A stretch of 33,780 bases of DNA from Paramacrobiotus richtersi (GCA_034698045.1 JAQGAU010000229.1:1-33780), one strand, 5' to 3'. Counted from the stretch's first letter, positions 1 to 10,496 are shown. Made by a program: numbers and translations. The notes: generated from the letters alone by a model not told the origin.

Positions 1-1438
1 AGCGAAAAGGTAAGGAATAGCTTACTTATGCTCATTCTGGGGTGCTGCAGAACACGTACAGATCTCGTGGGTTCTATTGTCCTTCGTGAGATTCAGTTGA
101 TAGAAATAGGCAATATTTTTAGGGTGTGCAAATTGTGGAGATCAATCCTGTCCCCATTGTTTTTGTCCCAATATGTCGACATAGATGCCTGTAAAATCCC
201 GGGGCAACCATTCATTCAGGAGAAGTCTTGTGATCAACAGGCATATGAAGAACAGCACGACGAACAACATCTAACGGTAGTCGAAAAGCGTTTGGAACAC
301 GCATTAAATCGGCATATCCAGAAGAACACCAGGATTGTGGTTTTGCGACGCGTGGCTTTTGAGGGATACATGTTCAGTATTGTGGCGAGAATCATTAAAG
401 ATAAGCAGGCCAATCTCATCCAGTTGACGTTCCAGGACTGCGAGGTGGATGAGGAGTTTGCTGCAGCGTCGTACTGGTGGCTGCATCCACAAGGCTATGT
501 ACTGCCGGGTTTGATCTCTGTCGCCAGGAAACTGATTCTGATCAATTACACGATGCGGAATGCTTTCGGTCGTGCGGTCTCAAAGTGGTTTGGTGACACA
601 ATGCCTACCACCCTCTCCCTTATGCAGATGATTCTGTATAATGGTATGTCCAAGAAACTACCGATTACACTGCCCCGGTATGAGTTCGACCGCAGCAAGC
701 CGATCCTTGAGCACTACCATTCGTTCATTATGGCATTGGACGCCAGCTGCCCGGAAGTCAGCCCCGAGGTGCGGGATGATATCATGCGGCTGTATAACTC
801 GTGGATCCACAACGACGACATTGAAGAGTACCAGTGGCAATCCTTGGGCGCTGTCATCAAATGGTAAGTAGCTAATGATGAAGAAGAAAAGTACATGTGC
901 TGGTACCTGTAGTTCAGCATGCGCAGGCGATATGCTAGGCGATTCGCTGGGCGATCAAAAGAGAGCAAATCCCTCAACGACATGCAACGTTATAAAAGTA
1001 GAAATACTTTCGGAATGTTCCAACAACTGGGGACTTGTGTGAACGACGGGAGTTTACTTGTAAAAGTTATATTCTCTCAAAAGTTCAGGTTGTGTATGTG
1101 GGTACGACCTTCGCGAAAAAGGTCCATTTGTAATTTTGTATGCTTTGCTAACCTAATGTGCTTGATTGATAAATTGACATGTTACGCACACACTGCAGTT
1201 GTGGTGTCAAGCAAGAGGCACTAGCACAGGCACTAGTTCAGGAACTAGCAAGATAAGAACCACTAACTGAATATGTTACCTTAGGTAATTTCTTTACAGC
1301 TTGAACGAAGGGGTGCCGGTTGCCAAGGAACATCTGGGGGTGAATGTTGGGGCGCTACGTCAACTGGACCCCCGGACCTTAAACAAACTCACCATGGAAG
1401 CCCTGCACCGCCTGTACTATCCTTCCTGGGACGCATAG
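1..1438 (+). CDS. F-box protein, array copy A (5' end cut by window)
   Basis: Three exons: 1-9 (last bases of exon 1, donor gtaagg), 123-863 and 1300-1438 (TAG stop). Phases join without a break: exon 2 is 741 nt (1+246 codons+2) and exon 3 is 139 nt. Exon 2 starts after tttttag with the second half of an F-box (V-C-K-L-W-R-S, then F-L-S-Q-Y-V-D). The first half must lie in the missing exon 1, as it does in copies B, C and D. F-box proteins bind Skp1 and bring substrates to SCF ubiquitin ligases. The remaining part of about 290 residues is a paralogue-specific region with the conserved blocks N-T-x-x-x-V-L-R-x-V, Q-x-x-L-Q-D-C-E-V and M-A-L-(6)-C-P-E-V-S-P-E-V-R, and it matches no substrate-binding domain I know. 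No internal stop or shift is visible, so this copy is probably functional. The ATG at 28 is not the real start; it lies in intron 1. Confidence 0.72.
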
Positions 1439-2513
1439 CACACGTACTGTATCTGCACTGTCGGGACTAGAGGACATGGCCTGATAGAATTTGTGACAAT
1501 TTTTTCTTTGGTTTACTTGGTCAGTTATTGTTTGCTGAGTGACACTATGCTACCGGAATAACGTCGGTCATTGGTCACGTACTTCGCAGTGGTACATTGT
1601 TCACACGCTAACGCAGGCATTGTGTCACAGACATGTTTCGTTACGGGGAAGAGCGTGATTATTCGTAACAATAACGTGCGTATGTGTTTAAACACGTGCC
1701 AGTACGGCTTGTTTTCGGCGATTTTTCTTATGTACTGCAAAAACATTAAAGGACGTCATTTCCTTTGAGTGGCACGTCGATTGCTCCTCAAAAAAGGTTA
1801 CGTTCGTGACTAGATATTTCTGGAACGAAGTAGAAGGCAGAACTTAATGATCACGAAGGGTTACGGAAACCACAATGAAAGCAGCTGCTGTCGCTGATCT
1901 AATGGACATGTTGTGTATGTTATTTTTGGACGGTTTTTAACCGTTTTATGAAATTGCACTGTGCTTCTATGGAAATAAAATGAAATCGATATTATGGCGG
2001 TGGACAGTACAGTTTCGAAACCACGTACATTTTCATTCTTGGCTGCACACTTTTGGCTGGTGTTCTTGCATTCGCGACTCGCGTGAATACATTTTACGAT
2101 TTTAGTCCAGTTTTTGGCATCAAGTAGCGAACCGAGCCCTGTCACTCTTGAAGTACCGTATTTGTCGTAAATCGTTATCGAACAAGTTATTTTTATTTGT
2201 GCGCCACATGAAAAATTATGGATGGTTTAGTACTAGGCGAATTTCAAAAACTAAATGAGATCCGAATTCAGAACGGAAAAATAATACCAGACATCGGGTT
2301 TCCGGTTATCCCTAACAATAAGCCTCGCCACATTTGCCAACACAACTTTTACACAAGTCAAAAAGCTAGCTCGAAAACCTGCAGCTGGAAAATTATTTCG
2401 ATTTCGTGAGCTACTGTTCACATTTGTTGCATTTCCCACTTACAATGTACTTGTCATTTGCGAAAGACTTTCGCAGATTTGGATACATTTTTAGATCAGC
2501 AAGCGCCTACAAT
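1439..2513. other. Intergenic spacer between F-box copies A and B
   Basis: No gene is supported here. The short open frames on both strands lack splice context and recognisable motifs. An AATAAA hexamer at 1975-1980 on the + strand lies about 540 nt after the stop of copy A and could be its poly(A) signal. The last 60 bases hold the palindrome described separately. Confidence 0.5.
2459..2475. promoter_or_regulatory. Perfect palindrome upstream of F-box copy B
   Basis: TGCGAAAG, one central A, then CTTTCGCA: an 8-bp perfect inverted repeat ending 38 nt before the ATG of copy B. A dimeric transcription-factor site is possible. No TATA box is evident near it. Copy C keeps only a piece (catttgcg) at the corresponding place. 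Confidence 0.35.
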
Positions 2514-4053
2514 ATGTCTTCCGTTAACACTGTTAGAGTAAATGATTCATTGAACAGTGACGAATGTGGAATGGACGATCTCCCGACCGAGCTCAATTTA
2601 GAGATCTGCAGCTATTTGGAGGTCCACGACCAGCAAGCCATGAGGAAGTAAGTGATCAGCTGGTAGCAGTTACGCACGTTTCTGTTTAGAATGACAGAAA
2701 ATTTCAGATCTTACACGATTTGCGATCATGGACGAATTTAGGTCGCCGTTTCGGAGGGGACAGGGAACACGGTTCGCCGCACTTGCGGGGTGAACACTGG
2801 GTTGCATTTTGACGAACCAAAGAGTTTACGTTCACCAGGCACAGTCGGAGAACGCGAAGCCCCCAAGAGCTCCCCGTTAACCTCGCCGCTGTTTGCGATT
2901 GGCGGTGCGATGAAATGGAATAATGAAATGCTTCCATATTGTTTTGGTTATACGGTGTGCAAGCGGTGGCGATCAGATCTGTCCGAAGTGTTTTTGTCCC
3001 GATACGTTGACATGGATGTCACCAAAATGCCCAGCCTGGCCATCCTGTCCAAATATCAAGCAGAGTATCGTGCTCAAGGGCCCTTTATGGAACATTATTA
3101 TGATTTATTGCTCTACCAATATCGTCTGCAACACGCGCTGAATCTCCATGTACAAAAGAACACCAAGATGTTGGTTTTGCGACACGTGGCTTTTGAGGAA
3201 ACGGCGTTTGGTGTTGTGGCGAACGGTATCGACGAAAAGGAGGCCGATCTGATCCAACTGGTTCTCAAGGATTGCAAAGTGACGGAGGAGGATGGGACAG
3301 CGGCCTACACGTGGATAAATCCTAACTTTTATGGGAGGATGCTGCATTGTCTAATTTCTACCACTAGGAAGCTGACACTGGACAATTACACCATAGGGAA
3401 TGTTCTCGGCAGGGTGGTTATGTGCTCCTTTGATACCTTGGATTCCGACATGCCTTGTCGTTATTCATTGATGGAAAGACACGCTGCCGGCAATCTGAAC
3501 AATCTGAACAATCTGAACCGATTGTCCTGCCTCGTCATGAGATCGACTGCAGCCAGACACTGGATGAGCTCTATCATTCCTTTATTATGGCGCTGGAGTC
3601 TAACTGCCCGGAAGTGAGCCACGAGGTGCGGAATGATGTCGTGCAACTGTACAACTCGTGGATTCACAGTGCTGCCCAAGAGCACCAATGGCTGACAATT
3701 GGCAATGTCATCAAATGGTAATATTCATGGATGCGAATTACTGTTATGCTGATTTCAGTTAGACTCTAGTTATGTTCGCATATAGTGCAGAAAGCATGAC
3801 AGTTAGCGGTTGTGATACATTCGTTTAAAGTTTGGTCTGACGAGGTGTTTTGTTCCTTTTTTGCAGCTTGAACGAAGATGTGCTGGTGCTGCGGGACGAG
3901 CTAGAGATGGATGTGGCACCGCTGCGACAACTTGATCCGCTGACCTTGAACACACTGACCACGGAATTACTGCATCGCGGGTACTGTCTTCCCATCGATC
4001 CAGCCGATCCACTGATTACACCTCACATTTACGAAAACGTTCGCTTCGACTAA
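2514..4053 (+). pseudogene. F-box protein, array copy B, frame-broken
   Basis: Exon 1 is 2514-2647: an ATG in the context caatATGTC, then the F-box start L-P-T-E-L-N-L-E-I-C-S-Y-L-E-V, with donor gtaagt. Exon 2 homology runs 2954-3717 (V-C-K-R-W-R-S-D-L...V-I-K) and exon 3 is 3867-4053, after ttgcag and with TAA. There are two defects. The base pair before the expected exon 2 start reads AC, not AG (ttatac before GGTGTGC). Exon 2 is 764 nt where the intact copies have 741 and 747, so it is out of phase: the frame is lost at the 9-bp triplication near 3492-3518, and the C-terminal blocks (L-P-R-H-E-I-D to N-V-I-K) are open only in another frame. An in-frame AG at 2868-2869 could rescue splicing but would add about 28 residues. 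It is most likely a young pseudogene; an assembly error is the alternative. Confidence 0.7.
3492..3518 (+). repeat. 9-bp unit (aatctgaac) repeated three times
   Basis: Three perfect head-to-tail copies lie in the linker of F-box copy B, reading N-L-N. The homologous linker differs in length and sequence in every paralogue. The lost frame of copy B starts within or just after this repeat. Confidence 0.9.
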
Positions 4054-4769
4054 AAGAATCGAATCAAGATGGCTAATTGCGAGAAAGTCGTGGATTAGTG
4101 GAGTTTGCTTGGGAAATTCGTTGTTAACGTGGCTGCCTGTTAGTAAGGAATTCGGTGTTGCTCTTCCGGTCAGCTTTCAACCTTGTTTCTGAATTTAATA
4201 CTCAGTTTCTGTTTTGAGGTTTACTTACGATGTGATATGTAGATTATTGCACTGAAAAGTGCTGTGTGCGGTGTAGAAAATTAATGAATTTAGGAAATGG
4301 GTACAACTCTGTGCAGACGGAAATGGATCGTCGTTCCTGTAATCACAAGATACAGTATTCCCGCCGAGATTGGTGTGCCCCTGAACAAAATTCCACAAAG
4401 ATGATGCCCAGAAACGCGGATCTTACAGTACAGTAGCGTCACCATAGGAGAAATAACTGAAAGTAGGTAGTCTACTGACCTCCCTATTGTGAAAGAGTTT
4501 TTGTCGACATAAGCCAGCTGTCTATGCTGGCAGAAACAGGATACGGTGCGCACACAACCGAACTCCATTACTAGTATATGAATGCCAGTCCACCGTCGTT
4601 TTTCATTTGTGCTAAATTTCGTCTTTAATCCGTGCATATCTTCGTTCGTCTCTAGGATTATACGGTGATGCATTTTTTTCCTCCTTCCCAAGGCGTTTCA
4701 TTTGCGCATCTCATCTTCCGTCAGTGTGATTTTATTTTTGAGCAGATCAGCACTATAGCGCGGCCCAAT
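4054..4769. other. Intergenic spacer between F-box copies B and C
   Basis: No gene is supported. The longest open frame, on the - strand at 4290-4691, has no motif and lies where the upstream control region of copy C is expected. Confidence 0.45.
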
Positions 4770-6310
4770 ATGTCCTCAGTAAACACTGCGATTGACTCTT
4801 CTTACAGCGACCAACGTGGGTTAAATAATCTGGCGGCCGAACTCACATTGGAGATCTGCAGTTATCTGGAGGTTCGCGACCAACTAGTTGCGAGAAGGTA
4901 AGGAGTAGCCACTGAAGAGAAGCATTCCTACGTTGACATAGATGCCTCCAAAATGCCCGATCAAGCCAAATACCACGGTCAACGACCTTCAAAGAAATAC
5001 TATCAGTATGTAGCGATCTCCGAAAAGCGTCTGGAACACGCGTTGCATCTGCATATGCAGAGGAACACCATGGTTTTGGTTTCGCGACAGGTGGCTTTTG
5101 ATGGAAACAAGTCCGGTATTGTGGCGCGAATTATCAAAGAAAAACAGGCCGAACTGCTCCAGCTCATTCTGCAGGACTGCGAGGTGGAGGAGGAGTATGC
5201 CGGAGCTGTGTACTGTTGGCTGAATCCCCAAACAATCCAGAATCACATGATGCCGGGTTTGATCTATGTCACCAGGAGACTGATTTTGAACAATTACACA
5301 ATCGAGGATGCTCTTCGTGGGATTTCATCGTCGTTTCATTGCGTAATGCCTGGCGGTGCTAGACTCTCTCTCCTGCAAATGCTTATGAGAACCCTGATCC
5401 GCCCAAGAAAGTGCCCGTTGTACTTCCCCGACATGAGTTTGATTGTAGCAAACCGTTCGTTGAGCACTATCATACCTTCGTTATGGCGCTGGAATCCCAC
5501 TGCCCGCAAGTGAGTGCCGAGGTGCGGAAGGATGTCGTACGGCTCTACAACTCGTGGATCCATGACGAAACCACTGAAGAGTACCAATGGCGGGCCCTGG
5601 GTGTTGTTATCAAATGGTAAGCAATTTTGGAAATTTTTATGGCGTCGTCAACTTTGTATCTGCGATCCGACTGAAAGATTTAAGAGTAAAAGAAATGCAG
5701 ACTTCATGCCAAACGTGTAAAACTCTAGTATCTAACAGTGTTAAGCTGATTTTCCCAACAATCCTAAGTAGGCGTAATGGTATGACATTAGCGACGCTTG
5801 AGAATTCAGTGGTACCAAAAAAATGCCTTTGTTGTTTTGTTGAATTCTGGGGTGAGCAAGCGGTGACGGTACCTTATTGTTGCATAAATGCCGTTAAAAG
5901 ATCAATTTATGTGGCCTTTTTTTATTTTTTCCCCATGGGGTTTTGTTTCTGGCCCATAAATACGGCATCGAGAAGATCTGAACAGCAATAAAGGTTATAT
6001 ATAACTAAGCATCAGTCGTTGTCTTATTTTGGTAATTTATCGTTATTAACCACAGTGCAGTGCTGTGCACACTAAGGCAAGCGAGAGACACCATTTTCGC
6101 TAATGGAAACTGGAGAGATCAAAACCACTGATCGAATACGTTGCTTTGGGTTGGTTCTTACATATTGTTTTTGTTCACAGCCTCAACGAGGGGGTGCCGG
6201 TAACCGAGAAAGATGCAGATGTGAATGTAGCGGCTCTGCGACAACTGGACCCGTTGACCTTTAGCAAACTCACCATGGGAACCCTGCACCGCATGTATTG
6301 TTCTTCCTAA
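4770..6310 (+). pseudogene. F-box protein, array copy C, degraded
   Basis: Exon 1 is 4770-4897 (caatATGTC; L-A-A-E-L-T-L-E-I-C-S-Y-L-E-V; donor gtaagg). Intron 1 and the first part of exon 2 are then almost gone: only about 34 nt separate the donor from Y-V-D-I-D-A-S-K-M at about 4932, so the V-C-x-x-W half of the F-box is missing. Read straight through, exon 1 and this remnant share a frame interrupted by a single TAA, which comes from the old donor. A second break, a net loss of one base near 5400, shifts the frame at the linker; the C-terminal blocks (V-P-V-V-L-P-R-H-E-F-D to V-V-I-K) are open in another frame up to the donor at 5616/5617. Exon 3 is 6181-6310 (after ttcacag, TAA). With two breaks and half an F-box this is very probably a pseudogene. 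Confidence 0.75.
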
Positions 6311-7350
6311 AGTACAGCAGACATACTGGCGGTTCCTGCCTATCAGTGTATCCAGCCGCGTATATCGCCCAAAAGAATCTTGGAACAAACAACAGCTTAC
6401 AAGCATCATTGCGCAAGCGCAGAGGCGAATTGTGTTTTAGGTTGTTTGCGTGTTGTTCGAGGTTGTAATTATATTCCATACAGATTACTATGACGTTACA
6501 CATGTTAAACATAAACCAAATGTGTTTAAATGCAAACAGACAAAACATAAATTTAGTTTCTGTGCATATATCTGTTAATTACTACTGTATGTTATACTTT
6601 ACTAGAGTTTGTGAATCACAAAGATGTTGTTCTGGGCGCATTGTGCATGCTAAATTTGTAAACGATTTTTTTTCTTCAAAATTATGATTAAGACAATCCT
6701 TTGCGTGTCAGGTTGATGGAGATCGTTTTCAAAAACTGTTTTTCGAAAACTAATTTTCCGCATCAAAAATCAGTTTGATTGCGTTTGTATATCAGTTTGT
6801 CTACACGCTGCTGGCTACGGTATGTCATAAAATATGGCTGCGTAGTTGTAAGACATCCTGGTCACGTCCAGGCAGGCCGAGGAGTGTTTACACACAGCCA
6901 TTATTTCCCAAAATGCATTGGCAAAACAGGCATTTCTTACATGATTTCCACATCAGATATCATCGGATTTCGTGAAGAAAACCAATTCTATGCAGCGATT
7001 TCTATGAGTGGAGCGACGTGTGCGTACGCCGTACACACGTGTTTCTGTATAAATGCCTGCTAAATTTTTGTTTAACAGTACACCTTCGAATGCAATGCAC
7101 AGTAAAATTAGCATCAAACTGTTGTGTATTCCCTAACGAGGCCAACGAACCAACCAGGTACGCAGTGTTTTTGTCGGTTCCCCCTCCATCACTTAATTCG
7201 GCAGCCAATTTGCCATTAGATACCTGAAATTTCGATTGACGTGCTCCAGTGGCCGCCCATCGGTAGCATTGTGGCACTCAACATAAAACAATGCCACAAG
7301 TTAACCAAACCAAAATTGTCACACAATCAGACAAAAATGTCCAGTGCAGT
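6311..7350. other. Spacer between F-box copies C (+) and D (-)
   Basis: This is the convergent space between the 3' ends of copies C and D. The first about 40 nt resemble the 3' coding end of copy D (tacagcagacatactggcgg against taccacacaaactgccgg), so D still translates what is 3' flank in C. I see no other gene, RNA or repeat. Confidence 0.45.
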
Positions 7351-9063
7351 TCAAGTAGAGTCAGAATGCCGGCAGTTTGTGTGGTATACTCGATTTAGGA
7401 CAATACATGCATTACAGGGTCTCCATGGATAATATATGCGGTGTAGGGCTTCCATGGTGAGTTTGTTCAAGGTCTGGGGGTCCTGTTGGCGTAGAGCCGC
7501 AACATTCACCTCCAGATCTTCCTTGGTAGCCGGAATCCCTTCGTTGAAGCTATAAAGAATAAAATACTTCGAAGACCATTCCAAGGTGAAATATTTGGCT
7601 AGTTGTTCTTATGCTTACTGGTATACGTGCCTGAACTGATGCCTCATATTATATAAATTGCGTTTAGCACACAACAACAACAACTGCATTGTTTGCTTAA
7701 TTGTTCAATAAAGTAAATTATGTAAACAAATCACAATAAATAAAAGACAACTAAAGTTAAGCATGCAGCTGCGCCTTTTTTGCTTCGCGAATATCGTATC
7801 ATAGTTTTTCCAAAACAGTGTGCAGAGTTATGAGTACAGTTTTCTTTGAGAGCGCATAGATTGTTCGAATTTCACGTTAATTTTACTAACTATGCGTGCT
7901 CTTCAGCTGCTAGAAGGAGCGTCTACACATATTGTATACACAGTAAACGTTTCTTAATCCGCTTACCATTGGAGGACAACGCCCAGAGAATGCCACTGTT
8001 GTTCTGCAATGTTGTCGTTACGAATCCACGAGTTGTACAGCCGCACGACATCATTCCGCACCTCGGGGCTCACTTCCGGGCAGTGGGATTCCAATGCCAT
8101 AATGAAGGAATCATAGTGCGCAACGAACGGCTTGCTACAGTCGAATTCGTGCCGGGGAAGAACAACTCGCAGTTTCTTGGACGGGGGAGGGGTGCCGACC
8201 AGAAGCTGTGACAGAAGCGAGAGTCTTTCGCTGCCAGGCATTCCTCCATGAAGGAACAACGAAACCGCACCACCAAAAACATGGCTTATGGTGTAATTGG
8301 TCAGAACCAGTCTCTTTGTGACAAAAATTAAGCCTTGCATCATACGGTCATGAATTTGTTGGGGATTTCGCCACCAGCAGGCAGCTGCAGCATACTCCTG
8401 CTCCACTTCGCAATCCTGGAGAACCAGCTGCAGAAGATCGGCCTGTTTTTCTTGGATAATCCGCGCCACAATACCGAACTGCGCTCCATCAGAAACTACG
8501 TGTCGCAGAACCAAAACCTTGGTGTTCTTCTGTATGTGCAGATTCAGCGCTTGATCCAGACAAGTTTCGGAGTCCTCTAAATACACATATTTCTGCGGAT
8601 TATGAGGTAGAAAATCGTGGCACAGCGCGTTCTTGGGCATTCTTGCGACATCCATGTTAACGAAGCGGGACAAAAACATTCCACACAGATCTGACTTCCA
8701 TCGCTTACAAACCCTAAAAACACAGATGCGTTAACTGGAGATAAATCACACCAAGATCTGGGAGATTCGGAAACACGAGTTTGTGCAAAGGTCATGGTTC
8801 TGTATGAGGCTGCTATGAGCATTGTCTTGCAAATCGTAACCCTTACCAAGCTCATCAGCTTGCCAAGCACCGCGTAGCGTCAGTTTTCTGCATCACTAGG
8901 AATCATTTTCGGCTACTCGTACTCCTTACCTTCGCACGGCTTGCTGGTCATGAACCTCCAAATAACTGCAGATCTCTAATGTTAGCTCGGCCACTAGATC
9001 GTTTAGCCCGCGCTTATCGGTGCAAGGAGAATCAGTAGCAACAGTAGTATTCACTGACGACAT
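7351..9063 (-). CDS. F-box protein, array copy D, intact
   Basis: This is the only copy complete in the window. On the - strand exon 1 is 9063-8930 (ATG in caatATGTC), exon 2 is 8713-7967 (after tttttag, donor gtaagc) and exon 3 is 7549-7351 (after ttatag, TGA). Phases agree (134+747+199 nt), giving about 359 aa. The F-box spans about residues 23-62: L-V-A-E-L-T-L-E-I-C-S-Y-L-E-V-H-D, then across the intron V-C-K-R-W-K-S-D-L...F-L-S-R-F-V. The rest carries the array's conserved blocks, including V-L-R-H-V, L-V-L-Q-D-C-E-V and C-P-E-V-S-P-E-V-R. Known F-box proteins are SCF substrate receptors; the substrate here is unknown. The C-terminus is longer than in A and C because of a 30-bp tandem duplication at the end of exon 3. 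The gene is inverted relative to copies A to C. Confidence 0.8.
7399..7458 (-). repeat. 30-bp tandem duplication in the last exon of copy D
   Basis: In gene direction the units are 7458-7429 (ACCATGGAAGCCCT...) and 7428-7399 (TCCATGGAGACCCT...), both ending in a TATT.T block. Copies A and C have a single unit at this place, and A, B, C and D all end in different C-terminal residues. Confidence 0.7.
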
Positions 9064-9248
9064 ATTGTAAGCGCTTCCGTAGTTCAGATTTCAAAAATCA
9101 ACCGACTTCGAAAGGTTGCAAAATATACCAGTACTACCTCAGCATTATGGAGACGATGGAAATGTAATAGTTCACGTGGAAAATTTCTTAGAGATAAAAA
9201 ACGCAGTGTACTGACGAGCATTTATATATCGTGCCCGTTATGTGGGCC

Positions 9249-9272
9249 GTATCCTGGTTAGTATCCTGGTTA
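9249..9272. repeat. 12-bp direct repeat (gtatcctggtta, two copies)
   Basis: Two perfect adjacent copies at 9249-9260 and 9261-9272, immediately before the hairpin at 9276-9299. Confidence 0.85.
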
Positions 9273-9275
9273 GGC

Positions 9276-9299
9276 GTTAGTCACGCTTTCGTGACTAAC
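9276..9299. repeat. Perfect hairpin, 10-bp stem and 4-nt loop
   Basis: GTTAGTCACG, loop CTTT, CGTGACTAAC. The stem is perfect. It lies 213 bp upstream of the copy D start codon and is next to a 12-bp direct repeat. Its function is unknown: cruciform, factor-binding site, or end of a decayed mobile element. Confidence 0.8.
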
Positions 9300-9462
9300 A
9301 GGTAGCGTGCCGGGTTAGTATACCGATAAAAACACCAGCACAATGGAAGGCCGGTCGACTACGTAATACGTACCGTAAGCTTTTATGCAGTTCTTACTTC
9401 TTGCGAAGTTGCATTTCCTTTCATGCGCCAAAAATGTTCGTGCCAATATCTCACATCGTAAG

Positions 9463-10063
9463 TTAATCAGGGGGATTAGAAACAGAGCAGCGAAATCCGC
9501 AACAACCGATAGCCGTTGTTAACATCACTGCACGACTCCAGCACACGACTACTTTCCCATTAGAATCAGTGTGCCAGTCACGCTGACCTTTGACGGAGAC
9601 GATCCGGCCCTCACTCCACACGAACGCCGCGTCCAGACACCCGGTGTTGGTCAGACCCGGGAAGCCGGCGGCAATGTTTTGTGGATAGCCGTCCAACGGT
9701 TCAAAGCCCTAGTACTTTCAGTATAATGGGCGTGTTTATTCAAATTCGGCGTATCTATTGATTGTTTATTCGCTAATCTCACGTAGTGACTGGTCGTTTG
9801 TCCAACAATGTAGGACTTTCTATTGGGCACAATATTCAGTATAAGTAAACCTTGCACTGCGCATGCAGTTTTATGTATAAACCGTACTTGTAGTGCAGTG
9901 TTACTATTCCTTCTGGCACCAGGCGCTGCTGAATTAACCTCTTCGGAGATTTCAGGCATATCCTGCACTGGGTGGCACGGTACAGCGGTGTAAAATACAC
10001 TAACAACTGGCGCACCAACTTTTTCCCACTCGGTAGTGATAATCGCCAGTCAAGTAAATCCAT
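9463..10063 (-). CDS. Candidate small gene with a hemopexin-like repeat
   Basis: Suggested exons on the - strand: 10063-10016 (ATG, donor gtgcgc), 9962-9888 (after cagtgcag, donor gtacgg) and 9708-9463 (after tactag, TAA). All are phase 0 and would give about 122 aa. The last exon has D-G-Y-P-Q-N-I, then F-P-G-L, then L-D-A-A-F-V-W, then K-G-Q-R-D-W. This follows the order of one blade of a hemopexin propeller (G-Y-P, F-P-G, D-A-A-F, K-G-x-x-Y-W), as in matrix metalloproteinases and hemopexins. A functional propeller needs four blades and a closing disulphide, and there is no signal peptide, so this is either a relic of a larger gene or an unrelated resemblance. The first exon is the weakest part. 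Confidence 0.35.
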
Positions 10064-10275
10064 ATCAATATAATATCGTTGTAGGGCAATTATCCCTTGG
10101 CTTGTTTCGTTGCTTATCGCACCTCATAACTTCCCGAGCATTAGAAAAACTTCAAGACTTAGTTATCTTTGTACAGTAACTTGAAACATAAAGCACCACA
10201 GAAATATGACATTACCGTACAAAGGAGAAGCATGTGGAGTTTTGTTTAACAGCCTTAATTTCCCCATCGGTTTGC

Positions 10276-10281
10276 TTTATT
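10276..10281 (-). terminator. Possible poly(A) signal of the secreted orphan gene
   Basis: AATAAA on the - strand, about 215 nt after the TAA of the ten-exon gene at 10497. It is the nearest such hexamer I noticed downstream. Confidence 0.35.
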
Positions 10282-10496
10282 CTGAACAGAATAATTTCAA
10301 TATAGGTGGTTTTTGCTACTGGAGCTGCCCGTTTGATGGGAATCAGCTGTATCGGTTTTAATCAATCGTTACACAGTTAGTTTTGGTGAATCTGAACCAT
10401 TGCTACTAGACGCAACGCAAACTAGCGGCTTTTGCAACTAACAACAAGCGCAGCACAGCATTGCACGCAGACGACCATTGACCAGTAACTCCCGAT

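Larger units (their letters stand above)
9064..9462. other. Upstream region of copy D
   Basis: No gene is seen. In gene direction, just before the D start codon, AGCGC(T)TACAATATGTC matches the bases before the copy B start, so the 5' leader is conserved between paralogues. The region also holds a 12-bp direct repeat and a strong hairpin, listed separately. Confidence 0.5.

Noticed and set aside
28-867. Continuous 279-residue frame read as an intronless gene starting at 28
   Set aside because: The first about 32 residues are intron 1 of F-box copy A; homology with copies B and D starts only after tttttag at 123, and the frame's TAA is part of the donor gtaagt.
4290-4691. 133-residue frame on the - strand between copies B and C
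   Set aside because: No motif and no paralogue, and it covers the expected control region of copy C; length alone is within chance for this region.
5587-5991. 134-residue + strand frame after copy C exon 2
   Set aside because: It begins in the end of exon 2 in a shifted frame and runs through intron 2; the intron boundaries are supported by the paralogues.
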